In this document: positions 17,880 through 25,844 of the stretch, one piece after another
Layout of the letters: every line of letters begins with the position of its first letter
Numbering within the stretch: position 1 is the first letter of the stretch
NCBI GenBank assembly: GCA_021851405.1
Contig: JAJZDW010000003.1
Coordinates: forward strand, 62,001 to 126,000
Origin: Pseudomonadota bacterium
Lineage (GTDB): Bacteria; Pseudomonadota; Gammaproteobacteria; Steroidobacterales; Steroidobacteraceae
Length of the DNA stretch: 64,000 bases
Direction: 5' to 3'
Made by a program: the position numbers and the translations under genes
Notes under the pieces: model-generated
What the model saw: the letters and a program-made list of their open reading frames with translations, nothing else
Told to the model about the DNA's origin: nothing
Databases searched by the model: none

Positions 17880-18407
17880 TCAGGCCGCGTCCGTGGCAAG
17901 CGGCTCGGCATCTTCGGTACTGCCGATGGCGGTCAGTTCCCGGCCGATGAGCCGGTCGATGTCGAGCAGGACCACCATGCGCTCGGCGATCGTCACCAGC
18001 CCGAGCAGATACTCCGTGGCGCCGCGTTCGCCCAGCTCAGGGGCGCGTTTGACTTCAGCGGCGTTGACGTCCACCACATCGGAGACGCCGTCGACGACCA
18101 CACCGAAATCGCGTCGTCCGGTGGTCGTGACCACTGACATGACGATGATCACCGTGATCGCGGTGTATTCGGCGCGTTCGAGCGCGAAGCGCATGCGCAG
18201 ATCGACGATCGGTACGATCGATCCGCGCAGATTGAGCACGCCGAGGACGTGCGGCGGCGCGTGCGGGATCTTGGTGACCGCGGTCCACCCGCGGATCTCC
18301 TGCACGCGCAGGATGTCGACCCCATAGGTTTCGTTGCCGAGGACGAAAGTCAGCACTTGGCGCGATTCGATGCCGTGCTGCTGCTCACCGGTAGAACTTG
18401 TCGACAT
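17880..18407 (-). CDS. cheW: Chemotaxis adaptor CheW
   Basis: CheW bridges receptors and CheA in chemosensory arrays. The 175-residue product contains the family landmarks FVLGNETYGVDILRVQEI, ILNLRG-like LGVLNLRGSIVPIVDLR and the C-terminal VVLLDIDRLI. ATG 18407 is preferred to ATG 18413 because AGGAG lies 8 bases from the former and only 2 from the latter. It lies 27 bases after cheA and is followed by three receptor genes, giving one signalling cassette. Confidence 0.95.
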   Translation of the reverse strand: MSTSSTGEQQHGIESRQVLTFVLGNETYGVDILRVQEIRGWTAVTKIPHAPPHVLGVLNLRGSIVPIVDLRMRFALERAEYTAITVIIVMSVVTTTGRRDFGVVVDGVSDVVDVNAAEVKRAPELGERGATEYLLGLVTIAERMVVLLDIDRLIGRELTAIGSTEDAEPLATDAA

Positions 18408-18434
18408 TGCCATGACTCCTGACCCGAACGGGGC

Positions 18435-20513
18435 TCACGCCGCGACGCGCATCGATGCGACGCGAATCAGACCTGGGACATCGAGAATGAGCGACACCGA
18501 CCCGTCCCCGAGGATGGTCGCGCCGGAGATTCCCTCGATGTGCCCGTAATTTGTTTCCAGCGACTTGATGACGACCTGCTGCTGGCCGAGCAGATCGTCG
18601 ACGAACAGCCCGGCCCGGCAGCCGTCGCCTTCGGCGACGACCACGAGCCCCTCATGCAGCTCGTGGGTGCGTGGCGCGATCCCAAACAGCTCGTGCAGGC
18701 GAATGATCGGCAGGTAATCGCCGCGGAACGAGAACACCTCGCCCTTGCCACTCAAGCGGCTGACGTTGCCGTCTTTCAGCTGCATCGATTCGACGATGGA
18801 GATGAGCGGCACAATGTACGTTTCGCTGCCGACGGCGACCGATTGGCCGTCGACGATCGCGAGCGTCAGCGGTAGCGTGATCGTGAAGCGCGAGCCGCGG
18901 CCAGATTCGCTATTCACCTCGATCTTGCCGCCGAGGGATTTCACGTTGCGGCGCACGACGTCCATGCCGACGCCACGGCCGGAAACATCCGTGGTCTTCT
19001 CAGCCGTGGAAAACCCGGGCAGAAAGATGAGCTCGTAGATCTCGGCGTCCGAGAGCGTGTCATTCGCACCGATCAGACCGCGCGAGCGGGCTTTGGCAAG
19101 GATGCGTTCCTTGTCGAGACCGCCACCGTCGTCGCTGACTTCGACGGCGATATTGCCGCCGCGATGGGCGGCATCCAGGTGCACGGTGCCGGCAGCGGGT
19201 TTGCGTGCCGCGATGCGTTTCTCGGGTGGCTCAATGCCGTGATCGATGCAATTGCGAACCAGGTGCACGAGCGGATCGCCGATCTTCTCGAGCACCGTCT
19301 TGTCGAGTTCGGTCTGCTCGCCGGTGAGTTTCAGCTCGATCTGCTTGCCGAGTCGATGCGCCAGATCGCGCACCATGCGCGGGAAGCGGCTGAAGACGAA
19401 GCTGATCGGCAGCATGCGCACGCGCATGACGCTTTCCTGCAGCTCGCGCATGTTGCGCTCGAGCTGTCCGAGGCCGGCGCGCAGCTGTTCGGCCTGTGGT
19501 CCTTCGAACTGTCCGCCGAGTTGGCTGAGCATCGCCTGCGTGATGACGAGTTCGCCGACGGTATTCATCAGCTCGTCGATCTTGTCGACGCTGACGCGGA
19601 TCGAGCCCGAATCACTCGGCGCGCCCGGGCCGGACTCCGCCTTGGCGGCGCTCTCGCTGCGCGGTGCAGCAGCCGGTGCCGGTACGCTGGCCGCGGGCGC
19701 CGATTCTGCTGCCGTGGGCGCTGCCGCGGGAGGTTCGGCGGCGAGGGTCTCGACAACCGGTTCGGTCGGCTCGGGGGTTGGCGCGGCGGCGGGCGCATCG
19801 CCCAGCCGCTCAATCGCGAGGTCGCAGTCGCCCTCGGCCCAATCGAAGACCTGCCGGATCGCCTCCTCGGCGATCTCGCCCGGCAGTTCGAGCGTCCAGG
19901 CGAGGTGACAGTCCTGCGGTTCGATGTCGGCGAGCGGCGGCAGGTTTTGGGCGTCGATCTGCGTGCGCACCTCGCCGAGTTCGTGCAGTTCGCGCAGCAT
20001 GCGCAGTGGGTCGTTACCGCGCGCCATGAGCTCGCGAAACGGCCGGAAGCGCACCTGCCAGCGTGGCGGTGGGGCGGGACTTGCGGCCGTCGGCGCCGGC
20101 GCTGTCGCCGGCGGTGGGGCGTTCTTGGTCGCGATGATGACTTCGAGGTCGAACTGCAGGTCGGACACGCGCTGGGCGTCGATCGGCTGCTTGGCCTGGA
20201 CTGCGCGCAGCATCGCGCGCATGACATCGATGGACTTCAGCAGGGTGTCGGAAACCTGATCGGTCACGCGCATGGTGCCGCTGCGCAACTCATCGAGCAG
20301 CGTCTCGAGGCTGTGCGTGAACGAGGCGATTTCCGTGAACCCGAAGGTCGCACTGCCGCCTTTGATGGAGTGCGCCACGCGGAAGATCGTATTGATCAGT
20401 TCCGGATCCGGCGCACCGATGTCGAGTTTCAGCAGAGCCGCTTCCATGGCGTCCAGCGCCTCGAAGCTCTCTTCGAAGAATGCATCGTGGAATTGCGTCA
20501 GATCGACCGTCAT
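18435..20513 (-). CDS. cheA: Chemotaxis histidine kinase CheA
   Basis: CheA autophosphorylates in response to receptors and passes phosphate to CheY and CheB. The 692-residue protein has an N-terminal HPt domain with His48 in RVAHSIKGGS, a second domain at about residues 130-250, an Ala/Pro-rich linker (about 250-300), dimerisation helices, the ATPase with N box VHLVRNCIDHGIEPPEKR and G boxes DDGGGLDKERI and GVGMDVVRRN, and a CheW-like regulatory domain at the C terminus. ATG 20513 overlaps the STAS gene by 4 bases. The open frame upstream of it is the reverse of that gene. Confidence 0.96.
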   Translation of the reverse strand: MTVDLTQFHDAFFEESFEALDAMEAALLKLDIGAPDPELINTIFRVAHSIKGGSATFGFTEIASFTHSLETLLDELRSGTMRVTDQVSDTLLKSIDVMRAMLRAVQAKQPIDAQRVSDLQFDLEVIIATKNAPPPATAPAPTAASPAPPPRWQVRFRPFRELMARGNDPLRMLRELHELGEVRTQIDAQNLPPLADIEPQDCHLAWTLELPGEIAEEAIRQVFDWAEGDCDLAIERLGDAPAAAPTPEPTEPVVETLAAEPPAAAPTAAESAPAASVPAPAAAPRSESAAKAESGPGAPSDSGSIRVSVDKIDELMNTVGELVITQAMLSQLGGQFEGPQAEQLRAGLGQLERNMRELQESVMRVRMLPISFVFSRFPRMVRDLAHRLGKQIELKLTGEQTELDKTVLEKIGDPLVHLVRNCIDHGIEPPEKRIAARKPAAGTVHLDAAHRGGNIAVEVSDDGGGLDKERILAKARSRGLIGANDTLSDAEIYELIFLPGFSTAEKTTDVSGRGVGMDVVRRNVKSLGGKIEVNSESGRGSRFTITLPLTLAIVDGQSVAVGSETYIVPLISIVESMQLKDGNVSRLSGKGEVFSFRGDYLPIIRLHELFGIAPRTHELHEGLVVVAEGDGCRAGLFVDDLLGQQQVVIKSLETNYGHIEGISGATILGDGSVSLILDVPGLIRVASMRVAA

Positions 20514-20884
20514 GAGGCTGCCTCGTTGAGCGCGAGCATCGTTTCCATGCCGAGCAGGCGAGCGGCCGAGTGCACGGCCGGGGAGGCGGACTGCCATTGC
20601 AGCGCCGCGCCGGCAAGGCGCCGGTCGCGCACGAACGCTGCCAGCAGCTGAAGCGCTGCCGTGTCGATCCGTTCGACGGCGGTGCCGTCCAGGGTCACGG
20701 TGCCGTCCTGAGGCAGCAGCGCACACAGGGCGCTCTTGAGCTCCCCGGCATCGGCCAAAGTGCATTCGGCTTTTAAAACCAAATGGTTACGCCGCTTGCT
20801 CTTGCCTCGCGGGGCAGCGGCAACGGCGGCCTGTCGGCCTCGCTTGGGTGAGCGGGCCGGTTTTGTGCGGGGGCGGAGGTTCAT
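20510..20884 (-). CDS. STAS-domain protein upstream of cheA
   Basis: The C-terminal two thirds of this 124-residue protein is a STAS domain (anti-sigma-antagonist-like/MlaB-like), with GTVTLDGTAVERIDTAALQLLAAFVRD and LQWQSASPAVHSAARLLGM. The N-terminal 32 residues are Arg/Lys-rich and may not be translated: a sigma-28 promoter candidate would start transcription only about 4 bases before ATG 20884, and no ribosome site is evident there. A start at the TTG of the HLVLKAE segment would also give a complete domain. It overlaps cheA by ATGA. STAS proteins occur beside cheA in several gamma-proteobacterial flagellar loci; their role is unclear. Confidence 0.78.
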   Translation of the reverse strand: MNLRPRTKPARSPKRGRQAAVAAAPRGKSKRRNHLVLKAECTLADAGELKSALCALLPQDGTVTLDGTAVERIDTAALQLLAAFVRDRRLAGAALQWQSASPAVHSAARLLGMETMLALNEAAS

Positions 20885-20895
20885 ATTCAGCGTAG

Positions 20896-20922
20896 CTATC
20901 GGCGTTCCGATGGCGCGCTTGA
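20896..20922 (-). promoter_or_regulatory. Candidate sigma-28 promoter for STAS-cheA-cheW-receptors
   Basis: On the minus strand GCCGATAG (20896-20903) matches the FliA -10 box at 7 of 8 positions. An 11-base spacer separates it from TCAAGCGC (20915-20922), a weak -35 box sharing TCAAG with the promoter at 7058-7084. Late expression of cheA and receptors is usual. The predicted start is only a few bases from the annotated STAS start codon. Confidence 0.5.
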
Positions 20923-20930
20923 ACCCGGTG

Positions 20931-21353
20931 CTAGGAAACTTGACGCAGTTCCGGTAACGGCGGTCCGTGGAGCCGCTTCACCAGCTCAGCTTCAGCTCGT
21001 GTTAGGCCGCATCCGGAGACCAGTTCGTCGACCGCAGCGCCGCTGCGCGCCAGGCGGATGGCGATCTGGTACCCCTGCTGGCCGGCCGGCGCGTTCGAGG
21101 CACGGACCTGCGGTTGCTCGAGCCGTTCGGCCAGCTGGCCGAGGCGCTGGTCGGCCGAGTCGAGCCGCGCCGCGAGTGCGGCCAGCTGCTCGGTGAGCGC
21201 GCGGTTCTGGGCGAGGATGGTTTCGGTCTGCTCGCGCGCCGAGCGCCGCCAGGCGGTGAAGGTCACGGCCGCCACCGCAAAGGAGAACACCAGGAATACC
21301 GCCCGCCCCAGGATCAGGAAAAAATCGATGTTCGGCAGATTCATGACGGCCAT
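20931..21353 (-). CDS. DUF2802 membrane protein
   Basis: A 140-residue protein with one N-terminal membrane helix (NIDFFLILGRAVFLVFSFAVAAVTFTAW), a coiled-coil stretch (AREQTETILAQNRALTEQLAALAARLDSADQRLGQLAERLEQ), and the C-terminal DUF2802 motif GYQIAIRLARSGAAVDELVSGCGLTRAEAELVKRLHG. The last part has a helix-turn-helix-like pattern. The family occurs next to motD and cheW in pseudomonad-type flagellar loci and its function is not established. ATG 21353 is chosen because AGGAGT lies 7 bases upstream. A CRP-type palindrome begins 13 bases before the start. Confidence 0.8.
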   Translation of the reverse strand: MAVMNLPNIDFFLILGRAVFLVFSFAVAAVTFTAWRRSAREQTETILAQNRALTEQLAALAARLDSADQRLGQLAERLEQPQVRASNAPAGQQGYQIAIRLARSGAAVDELVSGCGLTRAEAELVKRLHGPPLPELRQVS

Positions 21354-21365
21354 GGCCGTAACTCC

Positions 21366-21381
21366 TGTGAAGTCGGTCACA
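21366..21381. promoter_or_regulatory. CRP-type binding site (TGTGA-N6-TCACA) before DUF2802
   Basis: TGTGAAGTCGGTCACA is a perfect match to the core CRP/Vfr palindrome. It lies in the 84-base gap between motD and the DUF2802 gene and abuts the latter's ribosome site. Binding there would block or roadblock reading into DUF2802-STAS-cheA rather than activate a promoter. No classical promoter is obvious around it. Confidence 0.5.
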
Positions 21382-21437
21382 AAACCCCTGCCGGCAGGAC
21401 CCACAGCGACGGAAAACCGCCGCGGTCGCGCAGGCAC

Positions 21438-22301
21438 TTAGTTCACAGGTGCAGCTTCCGTGCCAGTGCCGCCGTGGGCCGCGTGCGGCAGCCAGGCGGG
21501 ATCGGCGTGCCGACGCAGGTGGTTGGCCAAAATGACGACGACGACCCGACGGTTCGCTTCGCGACCGGCGGCCGTCTGGTTACTGGCAATCGGTCGTTGC
21601 GCGCCGAAGCCGATCACGGCCAGGCGGCTCGCAGTGACGCCGTGGGCGGAGAGAATGTGCACCACGCTGCCCGCGCGGGCCGCCGACAATTCCCAGTTCG
21701 AGGCGAATTGGACCGTGCGGATCGGCACGTTATCGGTGAACCCCTCGACACGCACCGGGTTCGGGTAGCGCTGCAGGACATCCGCCAAGTGCGTGATCGC
21801 TGCCACGGCGTTGGGCGAGAGGCGCGCGCTGCCGCTCGGGAACAGCAGATCGGTACTGAACTGCACCTCGATCATCCCCGCTGCACGATGCATCATTACC
21901 AGGTGACGGTGCATCAGCGCACCCATCGCATTGTCGACCCCCGCGGCGATGCGGCCGAGGAACGGATCGTGCACGGGTGCAGGCGTGGGGCGAGCTTTGA
22001 GCGGAGCTAGTGGCGGATGCTTCGGGATCCGCGTCGGCACCACATGCGTGCCTGGCACGGCGCCCGGCATGGTGCCCGGGCCGATCTGCGTCCGACCGAT
22101 CTGGATGGGGGTCAGCGAGCGCGGCTGACCGCGAAATGCCGCATACAAGGAGTTCGACAGGACCCGGTACTTGCCGGCATTTACCGAGGAGATCGAATAC
22201 ATCACCACGAAGAACGCGAGCAGCAGCGTCAGCAGATCACCGTACGGGATCGCCCAGCGCTCGTGATTGGTATGTTCTTCGTGACGGCGGATTCTGCGCA
22301 T
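21438..22301 (-). CDS. motD: Flagellar stator protein MotD/MotB
   Basis: The B-type stator subunit anchors the proton channel to peptidoglycan. The 287-residue protein has a short basic N terminus (MRRIRRHEEHTNHER), one membrane helix carrying the essential proton-binding Asp (PYGDLLTLLLAFFVVMYS), a Pro-rich plug/linker (residues 60-110), and a C-terminal OmpA-like domain (VEGFTDNVPIRT and NWELSAARA). Position after motC, cheZ and fliA matches MotCD of pseudomonads rather than a separate MotAB pair, hence the symbol. It lies 10 bases after motC. Confidence 0.9.
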   Translation of the reverse strand: MRRIRRHEEHTNHERWAIPYGDLLTLLLAFFVVMYSISSVNAGKYRVLSNSLYAAFRGQPRSLTPIQIGRTQIGPGTMPGAVPGTHVVPTRIPKHPPLAPLKARPTPAPVHDPFLGRIAAGVDNAMGALMHRHLVMMHRAAGMIEVQFSTDLLFPSGSARLSPNAVAAITHLADVLQRYPNPVRVEGFTDNVPIRTVQFASNWELSAARAGSVVHILSAHGVTASRLAVIGFGAQRPIASNQTAAGREANRRVVVVILANHLRRHADPAWLPHAAHGGTGTEAAPVN

Positions 22302-22311
22302 TGGACGCCCC

Positions 22312-23052
22312 TCAGTGCAGATAGCCTTGCAGCTTCGTTTCGATGGCCCGCGGATTCTCCCCCTGCGCGATCGCCAGCATGCCGTCGATGATCATTTCGC
22401 GGAACTGGGTCTGGCGGTGGATGATGCCTTTGAGCTTGGCGGAGACGGGCAGAAGAAAGAGGTTGGCGAAACTGATGCCGTACACGGTGGCGGTGAACGC
22501 CGCGGCAATGCCGTGACCGAGACGAGCCGGATCGGTCAGATTCTGCAGCACGGCCATCAGGCCGAGCACCGCGCCGATGATCCCGAGTGTCGGGGCGTAG
22601 GTTCCGGCGCTCTCGAACACCTTGGCCGCCGTGATGTCGGCATGCTCGCGCATGTTCACGTCGACGTACAGGGTATTGCTGATGTTCTCCGGCTCGCTGC
22701 CGTCGACGACCATCTGCAGCGCCTTGCGGGTGAACTCGTCCTGCTCCTCCTCGATCAGCGGTTCGAGCCCGAGCAGACCCTGTTTGCGGGCGGTCTGGCT
22801 CCATTGCAGGATTTTCTCAATGAGATGATGCCCGTCGCGCGGCGGCGGGCGCATGACCCAGGGAAAGATGCTCAGTGCGCGGCGCATCACCGGCAGGGGC
22901 GTCTGGACGCAGATCGCGGCGATCGTCCCGCCGCCGACCACCACTAGCGCCTCGAGCGATACCAATGCCATCACGCCCGCGCCGCGCAACAATGCGCCGA
23001 CGAGCACAGCGTTGACGGCGAGCACCAGTCCGATGATGCTCAGGATGTCCAT
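22312..23052 (-). CDS. motC: Flagellar stator protein MotC/MotA
   Basis: The A-type stator subunit forms the ring around MotB/D and pushes on FliG. The 246-residue protein has four hydrophobic segments (residues 2-20, 27-50, about 150-170 and 178-200), with the family motif TYAPTLGIIGAVLGLMAVLQNL before the third helix and the cytoplasmic loop containing charged residues in between. It ends QGENPRAIETKLQGYLH, typical of MotA/MotC. It is placed between cheZ and motD in the long flagellar run. Confidence 0.92.
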   Translation of the reverse strand: MDILSIIGLVLAVNAVLVGALLRGAGVMALVSLEALVVVGGGTIAAICVQTPLPVMRRALSIFPWVMRPPPRDGHHLIEKILQWSQTARKQGLLGLEPLIEEEQDEFTRKALQMVVDGSEPENISNTLYVDVNMREHADITAAKVFESAGTYAPTLGIIGAVLGLMAVLQNLTDPARLGHGIAAAFTATVYGISFANLFLLPVSAKLKGIIHRQTQFREMIIDGMLAIAQGENPRAIETKLQGYLH

Positions 23053-23061
23053 CGTCCCACC

Positions 23062-23826
23062 TTACATGCCGAGACCCGACAGCAGGGCATCCACGTCGGT
23101 CTGCGCAGATGCGACTTCTCCTCGGGTCACACCGGGAACCACCGGGCCAAAGCCGCTGCTGTTCGATTCGCCGAGCGTCGCATGTTCGACCGTGCCGCCA
23201 GAGAGCGCGGTCAGATCGCTGAGCGTGCGCTCGAGCTCCTCGACCAGTTTGATGACGCTGCGGATGATTTGCCCGGTCAGATCCTGATAGCCCTGCGCGA
23301 GTAGCACGTCAGCGAGGTTGCGCCGGATCTGCTCGCAGTCGGATTGGGCCGAGGGCAGAAATGCCTCGAGCGAGCGGACCACGGGCAGGAATGCCTCGAC
23401 CGAGCGCGCTACGCCTTCGAACCCGGTCGGCGGGGCCGGCCGCGCCCGGAACGCCTCGAGTGCCACGAGCAGCACGTTTGCCTCACGCGCGGTCCGCTCG
23501 GCCAGAGGGCCGGAGCGCTCGACTAAGTCGAGCGTGCGGTGAGCGGCCTCGTCGGTCATGTTGATCACGTGCGTCAAGCGCGCGCGTGCGTTCGGAATCT
23601 CGCGCTCGGCGATGTCTGCGAGCCGCGATTCGATGCTGAAGCGCTCGAGCGCCTTCTGCAGATCGCCGGTGAGCTTGCGGATCTCCCCGAGCATCTTCGG
23701 CTCGCGCATGTGCACGATGTGGTCGACGGCCGTGAAGAACACCGCCTCGTCACCGCGCTGAAACGCCTCGGTCATCGACTCGAGGCATGCTCCGTATTCG
23801 CGCTGCATAATTGAAAAGTTCGACAT
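23062..23826 (-). CDS. cheZ: Phospho-CheY phosphatase CheZ
   Basis: CheZ ends the tumble signal by dephosphorylating CheY. The 254-residue protein has the catalytic motif AQGYQDLTGQIIRSV (residues 177-191) and a C-terminal CheY-binding helix SAQTDVDALLSGLGM. It includes a tandem duplication in the middle: RSVEAFLPVV followed directly by RSLEAFLPSA (residues 141-160), not part of the usual family plan. It lies 7 bases after cheY, as in pseudomonads. Confidence 0.94.
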   Translation of the reverse strand: MSNFSIMQREYGACLESMTEAFQRGDEAVFFTAVDHIVHMREPKMLGEIRKLTGDLQKALERFSIESRLADIAEREIPNARARLTHVINMTDEAAHRTLDLVERSGPLAERTAREANVLLVALEAFRARPAPPTGFEGVARSVEAFLPVVRSLEAFLPSAQSDCEQIRRNLADVLLAQGYQDLTGQIIRSVIKLVEELERTLSDLTALSGGTVEHATLGESNSSGFGPVVPGVTRGEVASAQTDVDALLSGLGM

Positions 23827-23833
23827 GGCCGGC

Positions 23834-24220
23834 TCACTTCCCGGCCGTGCCGAGGATCTTGTCGAGTTTCTCTTTGAGTGTCTCGGCGGTGAACGGCTTG
23901 ATGACGTAACCGTTCACGCCGGCCTGGGCGGCCTCGATGATCTGTTCGCGCTTGGCTTCCGCGGTGAGCATCAGCACCGGCATCTTGGCGAGGCGCGCAT
24001 CGGCGCGCACCGCCTTGATCAGGTCGAGCCCGGGCATGCCCGGCATGTTCCAGTCGGTGATCAGGAAATCGAAATTGCCGGCCTGCAGCATCGGCAGGGC
24101 GGTCTTGCCGTCATCGGCTTCGGTCACGTTCGAGTAACCGAGATCGTGGAGGAGATTCTTGATGATGCGCCGCATGGTCGAGAAGTCGTCGACCACTAGA
24201 AATTTCAGATCTTTGCTCAC
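23834..24220 (-). CDS. cheY: Motor-binding response regulator CheY
   Basis: A 128-residue receiver domain very close to classic CheY: Asp11/Asp12, phospho-acceptor Asp56 in [11 protein letters not shown], Thr86, Lys108 (IKPFT). Phosphorylated CheY binds FliM (whose CheY-binding peptide is present in this window) and reverses the motor. The start is GTG 24220, with GAGG 6 bases before it; it overlaps the fliA stop by 4 bases (GTGA). A longer frame upstream is the end of fliA in another frame. Pairing with cheZ makes this the likely motor CheY of the two. Confidence 0.95.
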   Translation of the reverse strand: MSKDLKFLVVDDFSTMRRIIKNLLHDLGYSNVTEADDGKTALPMLQAGNFDFLITDWNMPGMPGLDLIKAVRADARLAKMPVLMLTAEAKREQIIEAAQAGVNGYVIKPFTAETLKEKLDKILGTAGK

Positions 24221-24969
24221 TGCCTGCCTCGTCTTGCTGTCTCGGCCGCCTGCGGGCCATCGCGCCATTCGTTCAAACGTGCCTTCAGCCGAACCAGCGC
24301 CTGCCCGTGCAATTGGCAGGCGCGCGATTCGGTCACTCTCAGCACCGCGCCGATTTCCTTCAAATTCAATCCTTCGCTGTAGTACAGCGACATCACCAGT
24401 CGTTCGCGCTCCGGCAGGCCCTCGATGGCCTCGGCGAGCGCGCCGCGAAACTCATCATCGGCGGTCTCGAGAAACGGGTCCGCCTTGCCCTCGACCGTCA
24501 CCGCCGCATCATCGAGAGCCGCCAGGCGGCAGCTCGCAGCGTCTTGCACGATCGAGTGGTATTCCTCGAGCGGCACGCCGAGCCGCTCGGCGATCTCGGT
24601 GTCGCGCGCATCCCGGCCGGTCAGCCGTTCAATCTCCTGCACCGCCGCCGCCACTGCGCGCGCCTTGCGATGTACTGAGCGCGGCGCCCAGTCGAGCTTG
24701 CGCAGCGCGTCGATCATCGCGCCGCGGATGCGTATGCCGGCGTAAGTCTCGAAGCTCGCGCCACGGTTGGCAGCGTAGTTCGAGGCCGCCTCCAGCAACC
24801 CCAGCATTCCGGCCTGCATCAAATCGTCAATCTCCACCGAGGGCGGCAGGCGCCCCGCCAGGTGATAGGCGATGCGCTTGACCAGCTCGGCGTGCCGGGT
24901 CACCAGGTCGGCCGCATCGCCGGAGACCCCGAGCTGACGCGGTCCTCCATAAGCGCTTGCGGCGTTCAC
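24217..24969 (-). CDS. fliA: Flagellar sigma factor FliA (sigma-28)
   Basis: FliA directs late flagellar and chemotaxis promoters. The 250-residue protein has region 2 ([20 protein letters not shown] and [22 protein letters not shown]) and region 4 ([42 protein letters not shown]). The start is GTG 24969, overlapping the flhG stop by 4 bases (GTGA). At least three matching promoters occur in this window. FlgM, its inhibitor, is encoded at 3356-3685. Confidence 0.95.
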   Translation of the reverse strand: MNAASAYGGPRQLGVSGDAADLVTRHAELVKRIAYHLAGRLPPSVEIDDLMQAGMLGLLEAASNYAANRGASFETYAGIRIRGAMIDALRKLDWAPRSVHRKARAVAAAVQEIERLTGRDARDTEIAERLGVPLEEYHSIVQDAASCRLAALDDAAVTVEGKADPFLETADDEFRGALAEAIEGLPERERLVMSLYYSEGLNLKEIGAVLRVTESRACQLHGQALVRLKARLNEWRDGPQAAETARRGRQ

Positions 24970-25844
24970 GGTACCACCGCGAGTTTGGCCGGTCCGCGCT
25001 GTACCAGCCGCTCCACGAAAAATTCGATATTCCCGCGTGGTCCGGGAGGTACTGGCCATGTATCGGCCGCTTCGGCGAGTTTCTTGAATGCTCGGGCCGC
25101 ACTGCTTGCGGGATATGCGTCACAAACTGGACGTTGCTCGCGCACCGAGCGGTGCACGTATTCATCGTCGGGGATTTCGCCGGCGAATTCGAGGACGACG
25201 TCGAGGAAGCGGGTCGTGACCCGCTCGAAGCGCTCGAACAGCTCGCGGCCCGCGCCGGGGCTGCGCACCCGGTTGGCGAGGACCCGGAAGCGGCTCACAC
25301 CGTGATTGCGGCTGAGCACCTTGATGAGCGCGTAGCCGTCGGTGAGTGAGGCCGGCTCGTCGCAGATCACCACCAGCACCTGCTGGGCGGCCTGCGCGAA
25401 CTGCAGTACGGCGTGAGCGATACCGGCGGCGGTATCGATGATGAGGACCTCGACCTGCGCGGCGAGGGAGCTGAACGCGCGCACCAGCCCGAGGTGCTCC
25501 GCGGCGCCCATGCAGGCCAGATCCGCGGCCCCGGAGGCGGCCGGCACGACCTGAAAGCCTTGCGGTGCCTCGATCATCACTTCATCGAGCGTGCGCTCGC
25601 CACTGATCACGTGCGCCAGGGTGTACCGCGGGGAGAGCCCGAGGAACACGTCTGCATTGGCCAGCCCGAGGTCCCCGTCGAGCAGCACGACTCGCTTGCG
25701 GGCCGCGAGTGCGGTGGCGAGGTTGACCGAGACGCTGGTCTTGCCGACGCCGCCTTTGCCACCGGTCACGGCGATGACCTGCACGGGCTGCGCGAGCGCC
25801 TTGAGTTTCGCGTTATTAATCAAGCTGAGCTCAGGAGTTGGCAT
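24966..25844 (-). CDS. flhG: Flagellar number regulator FlhG (FleN)
   Basis: FlhG is a MinD-like ATPase that limits flagellar number by acting on FlhF and, in pseudomonads, by antagonising FleQ. The 292-residue protein has a deviant Walker A motif GGKGGVGKTS (residues 28-37), VLLDGDLGLANADV and IIDTAAGI. ATG 25844 is used; it lies 14 bases inside the end of flhF. A TTG at 25859 would add five residues. Its presence with FlhF indicates polar or otherwise spatially controlled flagella. Confidence 0.95.
   Translation of the reverse strand: MPTPELSLINNAKLKALAQPVQVIAVTGGKGGVGKTSVSVNLATALAARKRVVLLDGDLGLANADVFLGLSPRYTLAHVISGERTLDEVMIEAPQGFQVVPAASGAADLACMGAAEHLGLVRAFSSLAAQVEVLIIDTAAGIAHAVLQFAQAAQQVLVVICDEPASLTDGYALIKVLSRNHGVSRFRVLANRVRSPGAGRELFERFERVTTRFLDVVLEFAGEIPDDEYVHRSVREQRPVCDAYPASSAARAFKKLAEAADTWPVPPGPRGNIEFFVERLVQRGPAKLAVVP

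Noticed and set aside
19164-20651. Open frame of about 495 codons opposite cheA
   Set aside because: Antisense to a strongly supported CheA; composition is low-complexity His/Arg/Gln, as expected for a reversed frame.
25046-25075. Sigma-28-like box (GCCGATAC on the minus strand) inside flhG
   Set aside because: Spacing to a -35-like sequence is 12 rather than 11 bases and it is within a coding region.
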